DNA of 64,000 nt, from assembly GCF_029931775.1 (NCBI RefSeq), contig NC_079325.1:38914673-38978672 (forward strand). Reading direction: 5' to 3'. A model generated the notes under the pieces. That model did no database searches. It worked only from the letters and a program-made list of their open reading frames with translations, and was not told the origin of the DNA. Below are positions 1 to 10,652 of this stretch, one piece after another. The stretch comes from Euleptes europaea (lineage: Eukaryota > Chordata > Lepidosauria > Squamata > Sphaerodactylidae). Within the stretch, counting starts at the first letter, position 1; each line of letters opens with the position of its first letter. A program made the position numbers and the translations under genes.

Positions 1-691
1 TCTCTACTTTTCTTGCCACAAGCGCAATTATGCCTTTGAAAGGGATTTCTTGTAGCTCCGGTTCCAGGCAGTGGAGGGCAGTGGTTAGAATTCCCAAAAG
101 AAAATCAGTGTAGGTGCAACCCAGTTTTGGTTCAGAGCACGGCCCAGTTATGAGTCATAACACCTCACCAACAGAAGGCCATACTGGGACCCAAGTAAGC
201 TCCTGCTTATGTTCCATCTCTGTCTTTCATGAGGTCAGCAGAAGATGAAAAAAGCAGGCTTTCAAGAAAAGGATCAATACACCACAACCTCAAGGTTAGA
301 CAAGTCGGAGACTGAAATGCTTCCCTACTCATTTCTGCACTACCTAAAACGTCCATTGGGTCATTTGCCCTCCATATATCTGAAGGTCTGCTTGCCTTTT
401 CAATTTTGTTTGAGGAATGAGCTCTGTAAAATTCCAGTGCTTGCAAATGCCCTTCATCAAACCAAGCTGGTACAATATTGTTTGAGCCTTGTTCTGTTCT
501 AATGTGAAAAGTAGCTTCCCATTCAAATTTGGCTTGACCAACACCAAGAGGTACCTTAAGTCACACCCAGGGGCTGCCAAGATTGCAGGCTGAAAGTAGT
601 TTTGCTTGACAGTGTGTCCGGGAAAAACGCTGTGTGTCCAGGCATTTTACTTATGGCTTCCTGTTGGATTATCAGTATTGAAAGTTGGTTA

Positions 692-918
692 GAGAGCCAC
701 TGCAGTATAGTGGTTAGAGTGTTAGGCTAGGATTTGGGTGACCCAGTTTCAAATCCACACTCTGCCATGGAAGCTTACTGGGTGACCTTGGGCCAGTCAC
801 TCTCTCTCACCTAGCCTACACCACAGGGATGTTGTAGGTATAAAATGAAGGAGAGAACAATATAAGCTGCTTTGGTTCCCTACTAGGAGAAAGTCAGGGT
901 ATAAATAAAGTACCGGTA
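692..918 (+). repeat. tRNA-derived SINE (Sauria-SINE-like)
   Basis: The head has a tRNA-like A box (TAGTGGTTAGAGTG) and B box (GTTTCAAATCC). The body includes GGGTGACCTTGGGCCAGTCA, and the end is GGGTATAAATAAAG. The same body recurs in reverse at 25.48, 28.13, 49.17 and 53.85 kb. Confidence 0.8.
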
Positions 919-1075
919 AGTACATCGATTCTGCTTTTAGATCAATTCAGCTTCAATATTGTTTCACCAAAGGATATTTGACTTTTCTGTTATTTATTGC
1001 TTTGAATTTATTGCTAGATTTTACTGCTCAAATTTTATAGAGTAATTTGATTCTTCCATTTCATTACCTATCGCC

Positions 1076-1147
1076 ATCTGCATTGTGCAGGGGTTGGATT
1101 AGATGACCCTGGAGGTCCCTTCCAATGCTATGCTTCTATGATTCTAA
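1076..1147 (+). repeat. CR1 LINE 3' end fragment
   Basis: It carries the CR1 terminal signature GGATTAGATGACCCTGGAGG followed by TTCCAATGCTATGCTTCTATGATTCT, i.e. the octamer-repeat end typical of CR1. Confidence 0.85.
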
Positions 1148-1327
1148 GTATCAGTGTGGTAAGATGATGTCATTCCCCAGGTATTTGTGTAAAAAACAAC
1201 AACCCCATCTTGCTTTATAATTGTTGGGTTTACCCCTTGTAAATGCTCAAAGGTTACTGACCAATACCATCATGACCAATAGGTCATAATGCATACCTAT
1301 TCTCTCCAGGATCAGAGGAGCATGCCT

Positions 1328-1470
1328 ATTATCTTGGGTGCTGTGGAAGACAGGCAGGATGGTGCTGCTGCAGTCGTCTTGTTTGGGGCTCCCTAGAGGC
1401 ACCTGGTTGGCCACTGTGTGAGCAGACTGCTGGACTTGATGGGCCTTGGTCTGGTTTATGTTCTTATGTT
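1328..1470 (+). repeat. LINE 3' end fragment (TTCTTATGTT type)
   Basis: Contains GCTGGACTTGATGGGCCTTG and ends in ATGTTCTTATGTTA, a 3' end common to reptile CR1-group LINE copies. The flanks (1148-2060) hold nothing else that I can assign. Confidence 0.5.
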
Positions 1471-2065
1471 AAGCTCAAACTGCCCTTAGTGGAAGTCTTG
1501 TCAAAAGAAACAGCCACTTTCCCTACCACCACCTTCTCAATTCCTTCTAACTTCCAAGCTTCAGAGTTTGGGGGCAATACAGCCGCTGGTGTGATCATGA
1601 AGCCAACCCAAGAGACAGGATGAGTGCGCTTTGTGCACCTATGTTATGGAGAACATCCAGCCTCAAAGTGACCAAATGGTTCTAGTTTCTTCTCTTCCCT
1701 TCCTAGTGAATTTACATGGGAATGGTTTTGAGGGTTTGTAGAAGCAGCAGCCTTACCTTGGATGAAAGGAACAGACATTCTTGGTGTGAGGTAGTCATGC
1801 TTGAGCTATACAGAGCATGTTAGAGACTCCATGGGAACTCTGAAGGAAGCACACGCTGGCACAGGATTGGATGCCAGGTGACCCGCCAAATGGAGGAAGG
1901 AGGTAAAACTGAGATGAACATAGCCTGATCAATGAACCTGGACCCATTATGATACGCTTGCCTGTTTTAGACCCAGGGAAAGAAGACTACATTTATTTCT
2001 ATTTCATTTTCTCTACGCTCAAAGGCCGTAGTCTTTTGCTGTTCGACTGCAGGCTTTTACCAATT

Positions 2066-3695
2066 GTATCCATTTTATTTATTTATTTATTTAGAGATTT
2101 ATAGCCCACCCTCCCCAGCTAAAGCCAGCTTAGGGAGGGTAACATCATACAATTACAATAATATAATCAACAATAAAATTAGCCAAAAAACTGAATTTAA
2201 AACAATAAAATCCAAATTTGAAATGCAAAACTACAAAATATAAAAACATTGCTCATATTGCCAAAAATATTCAGTAGGTTACCCCTCAGTTGACATTAAT
2301 ATACCCACAGGGAGGAGGATAGGGAGGCCAGCAGATGATATTCACGGCTGTCCTCAACCATAGGCCTGGAATAGCTCTGCCTTGCAGGCCCTGTGGAACT
2401 CTTTGAGGTCCTGCAGGGTCCTGATGTCACCAGACAGAGCATTCCACCAGGCCTGTGCCAGGGCCAAAAAGGCCCTGACTCTCGAGGACAGCCGCACACT
2501 CTTATGGCCAGGGACCACCAGTAAGTTGTTATCAGATGACCGCACCGCTCTTCGGAGGGGGTATACCAGGAGAGGTGGTCTGGAAGATACTAAGGTCTCA
2601 GGCCGTGTAAGGCTTTAAAGGTTAAAACCAGCACCTTGAACCTGATCCGATACTCCAGCTGGAGCCAGTGCAGTTGGCAGAGCACTGGCTTTATATGCTG
2701 TCGGGGCGAGTCCCCAGTAAATGGGTCTCGCCGCTGCGTTCTGTACCAGCTGGAGCGGCTGAATCAGTCTCAAGGGCAGCCCTATGTAGAGCGAGTTACA
2801 GTAGTCTAGCCTAGAGGTGACCATCATGTGGATCACCGTGGCTAGATCAGGGCGGGAGAGATAGGGCACCAGCTGCCGGGCCCGGCGTAGATGGAAAAAA
2901 GCCACCTTGACCACTGCTGCGACCTGGGCCTCCATAGACAGGGAGGTATCCAGAATCACACCCAGACTCTTGACGGTGGATGCAGATGTCAGTTGCACAC
3001 CGTCAAGAGCGGGGAGCCAGAACACAGACCCCCAAACCACCCCAGCCACAGGACCTCCGTCTTCGCTGGATTTATTCGCTGGATTTAGCTTCAGCCTGCT
3101 TTTTCTCAACCAACCAGTCACAGCGTCCAGACACCTGGCCAGTGTGTCCGGGGCGGAATCCGGATGGCCGTCCATCCAACAGATAAAGCTGGGTGTCATC
3201 AGCATACTGATGACACCCCAGCTCAAAACTCCAAACCAGCTGGGCAAGGAGGTGCATGTAGATGTTGAACAACATAGGGGAGAGGATCGCTCCTTGTGGC
3301 ACTCCACACACCAAAGGGTGCTGCTGCGACACCACCTCTCCCAGTGCCACCCTCTGTCCCCAACCTTGGAGAAAGGAGTGCAGCCATTGAAGGCTGTACC
3401 CGATCCCCATGCCGGCAAGGCGGTGGTCTAAAAGATCATGGTCAACCATGTCAAAGGCTGCTGATAGATCTAACAAAATCAGCTTCCCTGACCCGCCTCG
3501 ATCCAGCTATCTCCTGAGATCGTCTGTCAGGGCGACCAGAGCCATCTCCATCCCATGACCGGGTCAGAAGCCTATCTGGAAGGGATCTAGAGCCGATGTT
3601 TCATCCAGGAACCACTGTAGTTGCTCGGCGAATGCCCTCTCAACTACCTTACCCAGGTACAGAAGGTTCAATACCGGGCGCTAGTTGGCAAGTTG
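2066..3695 (-). mobile_element. 5'-truncated non-LTR retrotransposon (CR1/L2/Vingi group), reverse transcriptase remains
   Basis: Read on the minus strand this is a LINE. It holds reverse-transcriptase blocks LDLSAAFDMVDHDLLDHRL, CGVPQGAILSPMLFNIYMH and CHQYADDTQLYL (the YADD catalytic box, around 3195-3220), then SRLDYCNSLYIGLPL and LQLVQNAAAR of the C-terminal region. The open frames change several times, so it is dead: at least one frameshift and stops separate the blocks between 2615-3418 and 3072-3476. The 5' part (endonuclease and earlier) is missing. The 3' end on the minus strand reads GGGTGGGCTATAAATCTC and runs into an (AAAT)n tail at 2066-2094, typical of reptile L2/Vingi-like copies. 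Confidence 0.85.
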
Positions 3696-4046
3696 TTTGC
3701 TTATAATCCTAAAAGATGTTTCTTCTTCTGAAACTGGCATTACTCAGGCTCTGAACCACAGAAGAAGTCTCATCTCATGCTTATCAAAGTATAAGAGAGA
3801 AGCAAGAAGAACTTGACTTGTTGGGAATATTTCTACCCAGTGAGATTTCTAAGAAATTTCCCCTTACCTCCACGTTGGCTGGATTGGGAGGGGATTTTAA
3901 CCACCACCACCCAGTCTTACAGCAAGCTATTAGAATGCAATTATATTAGTGGCCTGCTGGGGACAGTGGAGAGCAAACACCTATTTGTAAAAGGGAAAAG
4001 AGTAGAATAAAGCTGGAGAAGCAAACTCCTCATTGTGGGTCTAGAG

Positions 4047-4474
4047 CAGTGGTTCCCAAACTTTTCGGGCCACCGCCCCCTTAGTTCCACAAACTCAACC
4101 CCAGCGCCTCCTACCCTATTCTATAAAAAACATTATTCAAAATAGGGGTTTGCATGACTCACTGAAGAAGGTATTAACAATAAAATTTCAAAACAGTACC
4201 CATTAATTGCACATCTATTCAAAATCAAATTAAAACTTTTTAGTTGAAATTTATTCAACAAAACCGATGAATTTGATCCAGCGGTACCAGCTCTTCAAAG
4301 TCTGGGGGAAAATTCTGATGGTTTCCACCAAATTTGCCAGCATGGTGCCATAGCTTGATCTATTGAAAATTAGTGAACAACACAGTTGAAGGGGCCCACC
4401 TCTAGCACCCCCCTGCTGCCCTCTTGCCTCTTAGTGCCCCCCAGGGGTGGTATTGCCCACTTTGGGAACCACTG
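4047..4474. mobile_element. Non-autonomous hAT transposon
   Basis: Terminal inverted repeats CAGTGGTTCCCAAAC / TTTGGGAACCACTG. It is flanked by 8-bp target duplications GTCTAGAG (4039-4046) and GTCCAGAG (4475-4482), seven of eight matching. No transposase remains; the length is 428 bp. Confidence 0.9.
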
Positions 4475-4654
4475 GTCCAGAGCCTGAGACCTGGGCCAGC
4501 TGCCTCATTCCATGGGCTAAAAAAACAAGGGCTGGAGGAGTCATTTTATCACAAGTAATTCTTCCTGTCTTCTTCTTCTTACAAATTCAGCTACGCTAAT
4601 AGCACTTGCTTCTACACACAAGGACAACTCAAGCAGCCAAACTGAAGATGTGGC

Positions 4655-5087
4655 TGTGAGAGTTCCCCCCTCTCTGAGTCTAATTCTCCAAATCAATTGC
4701 TCAGGCGTTGGTAAGGAAACAACAGATTTATTGAAGACATCAGGAGATGAGACAGGCACAGGTAGAAAGTTGCAAGTGAGGGGCTTATCGGGTTTACAGA
4801 ATATATTGACTCCAGGGCACAGGGGCACTGGGGTTCACACTTATTGTTATGGGAAGTTACAAGCTTGGCATAATACAAAACATCAAACAAGTCCCAGGAA
4901 GTCTGCTGAAGCTATCACACTTCCAAGGCCGCATCGGCCTGAGGGAGTACTGACAGGAAGAACAGCGGGGGGGGAGATACTTGGGGCAATCAGGCCAGGC
5001 GCCTGGGACCAGAAGGTGTGAACTGCTTTTACGAGTTCACTGATAACAAAGCAGGTGATGGAAAGCAGAGACACAGAGACCCTCACA
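4655..5087 (-). repeat. 3' LTR of the chromovirus
   Basis: 433 bp, TGTGAG...CTCACA; identical to the other LTR apart from a two-base difference in a G run. A purine tract (AAGGGGGG on the element strand) adjoins it on the inner side. Confidence 0.95.
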
Positions 5088-5098
5088 TTCTGCCCCCC

Positions 5099-8000
5099 TT
5101 AAGGCCCCCCTCCGGGGTCCTCGAGAGGGCGAGGCTTATCGGGATAAGCGAGGTGGAATTCTCGGATCAAGCGAGGGGCCGCCATGTGGGGTGCGGCCAC
5201 CCACTCGTCGTGCGCGGACCCAAGGTTTTTCCAACGAACAAAGTAAAACAGTTTCCCTTTCTTCCATTTGGAATCTAAAACCTTGGACACTTCCAAATGG
5301 GTATCCCCTCCCACCACGGTAGGAATTTCGTGTTCAGGAGGGGGGTGGAACTGGGGAGCTGCCACATAAGGTTTGAGGAGGCTTATATGAAAGACCGGAT
5401 GGACTCCTTTGAGGGTCTTTGGGAGTTCTAGTTCCACGGTAACCTCGTTGATCACTCTGGTAATGGGGAAAGGTCCCACATAACGGTCGCTCAGTTTTTT
5501 GCAGGGACGAAGAGAGCGGAGGTTTTTGGTGGACAGATAAACTTGCTCCCCCACCTTAAGTTCCCATCCCGGAGACCGGTGTTTGTCTGCCTGTTCCTTG
5601 TACTTGCTTTTTGCCCTCTCAAGGTTTTTGAGCAGCCACGGCCAGGTAGATTGAACTACCTGAATCCACTCCTGAAGATCAGGGGTGGACTGGAGATCTG
5701 GCGTGACGGGGGCGGAACCGAAAGGACCGAATTCCGTCCCGTATATTACTTGGAAGGGACTAAAGCCGGTAGAGGAATGGGGCGCGTTGTTGTACGCATA
5801 TTCGGCAAATGGCAGCAGGTCCACCCAGTCGTCCTGGTGAAAATTTACATAGCAACGCAAATAACATTCTACCACCGCGTTTACACGTTCAGTTTGACCA
5901 TCAGTTTGGGGGTGATAGGCGGAAGAGAGGCCCTGTTCCTCCACCCCCATCAATTTTAGGAAGGCTCGCCAGAATTTGGCTACAAACTGGACCCCCCGGT
6001 CGGAGAGGACCTTCCTCGGGATCGAGTGTAGTCTGAGGACGTGCGTGACAAATAGTTTGGCCAAGCCCTGGGCCGAAGGAAGACCCGCACATGGAACGAA
6101 ATGGACCTGTTTGGAAAAAAGGTCCGTGATTACCCAAAGAACCGTCTTTCCCCGACTGGGAGGTAGGTCGGTGATAAAATCCATGGCTATGACTTCCCAG
6201 GGACGGGAGGGGTTCTCAAGCGGTTTGAGAAGCCCGGGGGGTTTTCCCATCCGTTTCTTGGCTGTGGCGCAAGTGGGGCAGCTGCGCACATACAATTCTA
6301 CATCGGATCTCATACCGGGCCACCAGAATTGCCTCCTTACTAGGTGAAGAGTCTTTATGAAGCCAAAATGACCCGCCAACCTGGCACCATGTACGAGTCC
6401 CAACACCTCTTTGCGAAGGGAAGATGGGACATATAGCTTTCCCCCTTGTACCCACCAGGTGTTCGTTCGTTCCATGCCAGTGGGGAGGAGATGGTGCTCC
6501 TCCTCCTGTAAGGAGGCGTTCCGGAGTCGTTGTTGGAAAGCTTCCGGGATACCCTTGAGCGTAGGGGGGGTCCCTGGTTGATGGGCTTGGGACCGGGTAG
6601 TGACGGCTAAGCTTGGGACCTCCCCCCGCTGCTCGGGAGTGAACAGGGAGTCGACCGGGCGATCGAAATCGTTGCGATACTGGGGAAGTCGTGACAGAGC
6701 ATCGGCTAGGGCGTTTTCTTTGCCAGGGACATGTTTGAGGGTGAACCGGAATTTGGCGAAAAATTGAGCCCACCGAATCTGTTTGGCGTTGAGCTTTCTA
6801 GCTCCCTTGAGAGCCTCAAGATTCTTGTGATCGGTACACACCTCAAATGGCAGTTCGGCTCCTTCTAAAAAGTGCCTCCATATGGTGAGGGCATGTTTGA
6901 CCGCTGCCGCCTCCTTCTCCCAAATAGCCCAGTTGATTTCGGACTGGGAAAACTTCTTGGAGAAGTAGGCGCATGGTCGCAACCGCCCCCCTTCATCCCT
7001 TTGCAATAGGGCCCCGCCCATGGCCACATCCGAGGCATCCACTTGCACCACAAAAGGCTTGGTGCAATCCGGGTGAGCCAAAACGGGCTCGGACGAAAAA
7101 AGTAGCTTTAAACGTTCAAAAGCCTGCTGGCATTGGGGGGACCATTGCAAACGGGCCGAGGGAAGCGCGGCGCTAGCCCCCTTGTCTTTGGTACGCAACA
7201 GGGCAGTGAGGGGAAGCGCAACCTGGGCAAAGTTAGGAATGAAGTTGCGGTAAAAGTTGGCGAACCCCAAAAACTGCTGAAGTTGGCGACGGGTAGTGGG
7301 GGTTTCCCAATCCCACACCGCTTGGACCTTAGCGGGGTCCATTTCCAAACCCTGGTGGGAGATCACGTACCCAAGAAAAGTAATGGAAGGTTGGTGGAAT
7401 TCACATTTGGACACTTTAGCATACAGTTTGTGCTCCCGCAGCCGCTGGAGCACGTCTCGCACCAAACGCACATGTTCTTCCATGGTTTCAGAGTAAATAA
7501 GGATGTCATCGAGAAATACCACCACCCCCCGAAACAGCAAATCATGTAAAACCTCATTAATCAATTGCATAAAGACACTGGGAGCCCCCGAAAGTCCGAA
7601 CGGCATGACTAGGTATTCAAACATTCCAAAACAGCTGGAGAAGGCCGTTTTGGGTTCGTCTCCTTCTTTAATGCGAATGCGGTGGTATGCTTCCACCAAG
7701 TCCAGTTTGGTGAAGATTCGGCCCTCCTTTAATTGTGCTAGAAGGTCGGGAATAAGAGGGAGAGGGTAAGCGTTAGACTGGGTGACTGCGTTGAGTCTAC
7801 GAAAGTCAATACACAGTCTCAAATCTCCCGTCTTTTTCTTCACAAAGAAGGCTGGGGCCGAATAAGGAGCCTTGGAAGGGCGTATGAAACCCCTCGCCAA
7901 GTTGGCATCCAGATAGTCCCGTAACACCGCCTTCTCACTAGGGCTCATGGGATAGACCTTCCCTTTAGACAGCTTGCCTTCCCCCACAATTTCGATGGCA

Positions 8001-8647
8001 CAGTCCGTCTCTCTGTGGGGAGGTAGTTCGTCACATTCCCTAACATCAAAGACATCAGCAAACTGCGAGTATTCAGTGGGCAGTTGAGGAGGAACGGAGG
8101 CTGGGGTGGGGGACCCTACCAATGCGGCAGCCGGAGTCCTGAGTACCCGTTCCTTGTCATGTAACCCACAGGGGTTTTCGGGAAACGAGAGCACCCGTTT
8201 AACCCAGTCGATGGAGGGGTTGTGTCCCCGTAGCCAGTTCATCCCTAACACCACAGGGGTTACAATAGGGGCGATGGTAAAATACAAGCGTTCCCAGTGT
8301 TCCCCCACAGACATAATCACGGCTGCAGTTCTGTGGGTCACTGGGCCCCGTTTAAAATCACTCCCGTCCATTTGGGAAAAGCGAAGGGGTCCCGGAAGCC
8401 GCTTGCGCCGGACTCCCAGCTTCTTGGCAGCTTCCTCACTAATCATGGTGCGGGCACACCCCGAGTCAACCAAAGCGGGGAATTCTAAACTGGGACCCCC
8501 TTTGGGTAGGGACAGGTGAACACGTACATACACATTGTCCTCTTGGGCGCTTACCATCGGTGGAGCTCCTTGCACAACGACAGGGGCGGTCTGCTGCGGA
8601 GCCCCCTCTACAGCAGACCGACGGCGTTTTTTGCCTGCTGTTCCCAC
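5099..8647 (-). CDS. pol: Chromovirus pol: protease, RT, RNase H, integrase, chromodomain
   Basis: A 1182-residue frame. Domains in order: aspartic protease (LVDSGCARTMIS, about 60-72), reverse transcriptase (LRLCIDFRRLN and VVVFLDDILIYS, with the catalytic FLDD box), RNase H (VQVDASDVAMGGALLQ), integrase zinc domain (HGARLAGHFG...CPTCATAK), integrase core with MDFITDLPPSRG and SAYHPQTDGQTERVN, and a C-terminal chromodomain (VSKVLDSKWKKGKLFYFVRW, about 1120-1170). Domain order gives Ty3/Gypsy; the chromodomain gives chromovirus. Confidence 0.95.
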   Translation of the reverse strand: MGTAGKKRRRSAVEGAPQQTAPVVVQGAPPMVSAQEDNVYVRVHLSLPKGGPSLEFPALVDSGCARTMISEEAAKKLGVRRKRLPGPLRFSQMDGSDFKRGPVTHRTAAVIMSVGEHWERLYFTIAPIVTPVVLGMNWLRGHNPSIDWVKRVLSFPENPCGLHDKERVLRTPAAALVGSPTPASVPPQLPTEYSQFADVFDVRECDELPPHRETDCAIEIVGEGKLSKGKVYPMSPSEKAVLRDYLDANLARGFIRPSKAPYSAPAFFVKKKTGDLRLCIDFRRLNAVTQSNAYPLPLIPDLLAQLKEGRIFTKLDLVEAYHRIRIKEGDEPKTAFSSCFGMFEYLVMPFGLSGAPSVFMQLINEVLHDLLFRGVVVFLDDILIYSETMEEHVRLVRDVLQRLREHKLYAKVSKCEFHQPSITFLGYVISHQGLEMDPAKVQAVWDWETPTTRRQLQQFLGFANFYRNFIPNFAQVALPLTALLRTKDKGASAALPSARLQWSPQCQQAFERLKLLFSSEPVLAHPDCTKPFVVQVDASDVAMGGALLQRDEGGRLRPCAYFSKKFSQSEINWAIWEKEAAAVKHALTIWRHFLEGAELPFEVCTDHKNLEALKGARKLNAKQIRWAQFFAKFRFTLKHVPGKENALADALSRLPQYRNDFDRPVDSLFTPEQRGEVPSLAVTTRSQAHQPGTPPTLKGIPEAFQQRLRNASLQEEEHHLLPTGMERTNTWWVQGGKLYVPSSLRKEVLGLVHGARLAGHFGFIKTLHLVRRQFWWPGMRSDVELYVRSCPTCATAKKRMGKPPGLLKPLENPSRPWEVIAMDFITDLPPSRGKTVLWVITDLFSKQVHFVPCAGLPSAQGLAKLFVTHVLRLHSIPRKVLSDRGVQFVAKFWRAFLKLMGVEEQGLSSAYHPQTDGQTERVNAVVECYLRCYVNFHQDDWVDLLPFAEYAYNNAPHSSTGFSPFQVIYGTEFGPFGSAPVTPDLQSTPDLQEWIQVVQSTWPWLLKNLERAKSKYKEQADKHRSPGWELKVGEQVYLSTKNLRSLRPCKKLSDRYVGPFPITRVINEVTVELELPKTLKGVHPVFHISLLKPYVAAPQFHPPPEHEIPTVVGGDTHLEVSKVLDSKWKKGKLFYFVRWKNLGSAHDEWVAAPHMAAPRLIREFHLAYPDKPRPLEDPGGGP

Positions 8648-10032
8648 TCTTCCTCCTCGCTGGAAGAGGGGGATGGAGTGGTGGCATTCGGGGATCCGTC
8701 CGAATCAAAAGTAGTACTTGTAATCCGGGACCCCGTTGGGCCTGTAGAGGTGGAGGCTCCATCCTGGGGGCGCGCATGGAGAGCGGAGGGTGCGCCGGAA
8801 CGTCGGCCCGGTGGTCCGCTCCTGCGGCGGGGTGGGTCCTCGGCAGCCGCCTTCTGCGGTTCGGTCGGGGCTTGGCGAGGGGGGTTGGGACGACCCGAAC
8901 GAGAGGGGCATTGTGACGCAAAGTGTCCCTTTCCCCCGCAGGTCAGGCAGACCCCGGTCTCAAAACGCTTGCGGCGTTCAGCGGCCGAGGGACCCCCGCT
9001 CCCTCCCAGTCGGAAGTCTCGGCCCCGGTCACTCCGGGGTTTCGGGTCTCGTCCGATGCGCTGCTTAGACAAATTCAGGAGTTGTTTACGATTCTCAATG
9101 TCCGCAGCGTGGCGAACCCAACCTTCCACATCCGGGGGGTTCCCTTGCATGAAGGCCCAATGTTGGAGGTCCGGGTTGAGACCTTCCCTGAAACACTGTA
9201 CCAAAGTGGCCTCACTCCAGTCCAGAATTCGGCTAGCCAGTGACTGGAACTCACTTGCATACTGCGCCACCGACTTGGTCCCTTGGCGCAGTTGCATCAG
9301 GGAGGCTTTAGCCCGCTCACCCAGAGTCGGGTCCTCAAAACGGTTTCGGAGCGCTACCATAAACTCGTCCAGGGTTCGCAGCACCGGCGAGCGGAGTTCA
9401 TACTGCAACACCATCCAGGCGGCCGCCTCCCCTTGCAGTAAGGAAGCCACGTACTGCACCCGGGACTCCTCGGAGGTGAAGGTCCGACCTTGTTCTCGCA
9501 TAAAAATGTCCACTTGGACCATAAAAAAGGTCAACTGGTCCCCTGAACCGTCATACGTGACTTTCAGGTCCCGACGGGACGGAAGGCTAGGAGGTGCGGG
9601 AGGAGCTGCAGGCGCCCCGTCCGGGGGATTGCCGGTGGGTGGTTGCACTTTCAGTGCATCGAGGGCCGCTGCCATCTCACCCATCACACGCTGCATGGTC
9701 TCCATCTGCTCCTGCATAGCTTGGCGGTCCTCCTGCCACTGCCGCCGTTCCTCCTCCATTACGGCCTCCTTGCGCGCCGGGTCCCCCTCGAGTCCCGTAC
9801 TGGGGAAGGCCAACCGGCGTTCCTTCGCCGCAGTCCGTGACAGAGACCAACCTTTGGGAGAGTCCAGCCAGTTGTTGAAGAGTCCCCGGGGGCGTCCTTC
9901 CCGGCCCTGGTCGGGGATGGGACCCCTAGGTATCTTTGGCTTGGCGCCCTCCTCCTTGGGATCCGGTTTCTCCGGCACCTCCGGTTCCTCCGGTACCTCT
10001 GGGGTAGGGGTGGTTTCCTCGTCGGCTGACAT
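8608..10032 (-). CDS. gag: Chromovirus gag (fossil element protein)
   Basis: A 474-residue open frame: acidic Pro-rich N-terminus, a coiled-coil-like Glu/Gln-rich segment (about 90-125), a retrotransposon capsid-like region (about 150-320) and a single CCHC zinc knuckle (CLTCGGKGHFASQC, about 355-370), then a basic Pro/Arg-rich end. It overlaps pol by a few dozen bases in another frame, the arrangement this family uses with programmed frameshifting. Belongs to the 4655-10519 element. Confidence 0.9.
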   Translation of the reverse strand: MSADEETTPTPEVPEEPEVPEKPDPKEEGAKPKIPRGPIPDQGREGRPRGLFNNWLDSPKGWSLSRTAAKERRLAFPSTGLEGDPARKEAVMEEERRQWQEDRQAMQEQMETMQRVMGEMAAALDALKVQPPTGNPPDGAPAAPPAPPSLPSRRDLKVTYDGSGDQLTFFMVQVDIFMREQGRTFTSEESRVQYVASLLQGEAAAWMVLQYELRSPVLRTLDEFMVALRNRFEDPTLGERAKASLMQLRQGTKSVAQYASEFQSLASRILDWSEATLVQCFREGLNPDLQHWAFMQGNPPDVEGWVRHAADIENRKQLLNLSKQRIGRDPKPRSDRGRDFRLGGSGGPSAAERRKRFETGVCLTCGGKGHFASQCPSRSGRPNPPRQAPTEPQKAAAEDPPRRRSGPPGRRSGAPSALHARPQDGASTSTGPTGSRITSTTFDSDGSPNATTPSPSSSEEEEWEQQAKNAVGLL

Positions 10033-10084
10033 TCTGTCCCAACAGGTACAGTTGCAGTCCGAGAGGCAAAGACTTGCAACTTAA

Positions 10085-10519
10085 TGTGAGAGTTCCCCCC
10101 TCTCTGAGTCTAATTCTCCAAATCAATTGCTCAGGCGTTGGTAAGGAAACAACAGATTTATTGAAGACATCAGGAGATGAGACAGGCACAGGTAGAAAGT
10201 TGCAAGTGAGGGGCTTATCGGGTTTACAGAATATATTGACTCCAGGGCACAGGGGCACTGGGGTTCACACTTATTGTTATGGGAAGTTACAAGCTTGGCA
10301 TAATACAAAACATCAAACAAGTCCCAGGAAGTCTGCTGAAGCTATCACACTTCCAAGGCCGCATCGGCCTGAGGGAGTACTGACAGGAAGAACAGCGGGG
10401 GGGGGGAGATACTTGGGGCAATCAGGCCAGGCGCCTGGGACCAGAAGGTGTGAACTGCTTTTACGAGTTCACTGATAACAAAGCAGGTGATGGAAAGCAG
10501 AGACACAGAGACCCTCACA
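10085..10519 (-). repeat. 5' LTR of the chromovirus
   Basis: 435 bp, same ends and sequence as the 3' LTR. The primer-binding site next to it did not match a tRNA that I recognise. Confidence 0.95.
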
Positions 10520-10652
10520 TTGGCATTTTAATGATTTTAAGCCTGAGAGCATCCAGCCTCATTTGTACAAAAAAAAGTAATCTCCTTTGGGGCAGGGCTG
10601 CCACATGTGCAACAGAAGCCTGCCCACTCTTTCAGCTTTATGTAAGATCTTG

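Larger units (their letters stand above)
4655..10519 (-). mobile_element. Ty3/Gypsy chromovirus (LTR retrotransposon), whole-looking and young
   Basis: A 5.9-kb LTR retrotransposon lies on the minus strand. Each LTR starts TGTGAG and ends CTCACA. Parts in element order: 5' LTR (10085-10519), gag, pol (protease, reverse transcriptase, RNase H, integrase, chromodomain), a purine-rich tract next to the 3' LTR, and the 3' LTR (4655-5087). The flanking 5-mers GTGGC and TTGGC match at four of five positions, consistent with a short target duplication. The LTRs differ visibly only in the length of one G run, so the insertion is recent. Both reading frames look open, so I see no break. The terminal chromodomain places it in the chromovirus branch of vertebrate Gypsy elements. 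It lies just downstream of the C9orf43-homologue stop. Confidence 0.95.

Noticed and set aside
3072-3476. Reverse transcriptase frame as a host gene
   Set aside because: It belongs to the truncated, frame-broken LINE ending in an (AAAT)n tail.
10081-10084. Standard tRNA primer-binding site next to the 5' LTR
   Set aside because: The adjacent bases do not match a tRNA 3' end that I can identify, so no primer was assigned.
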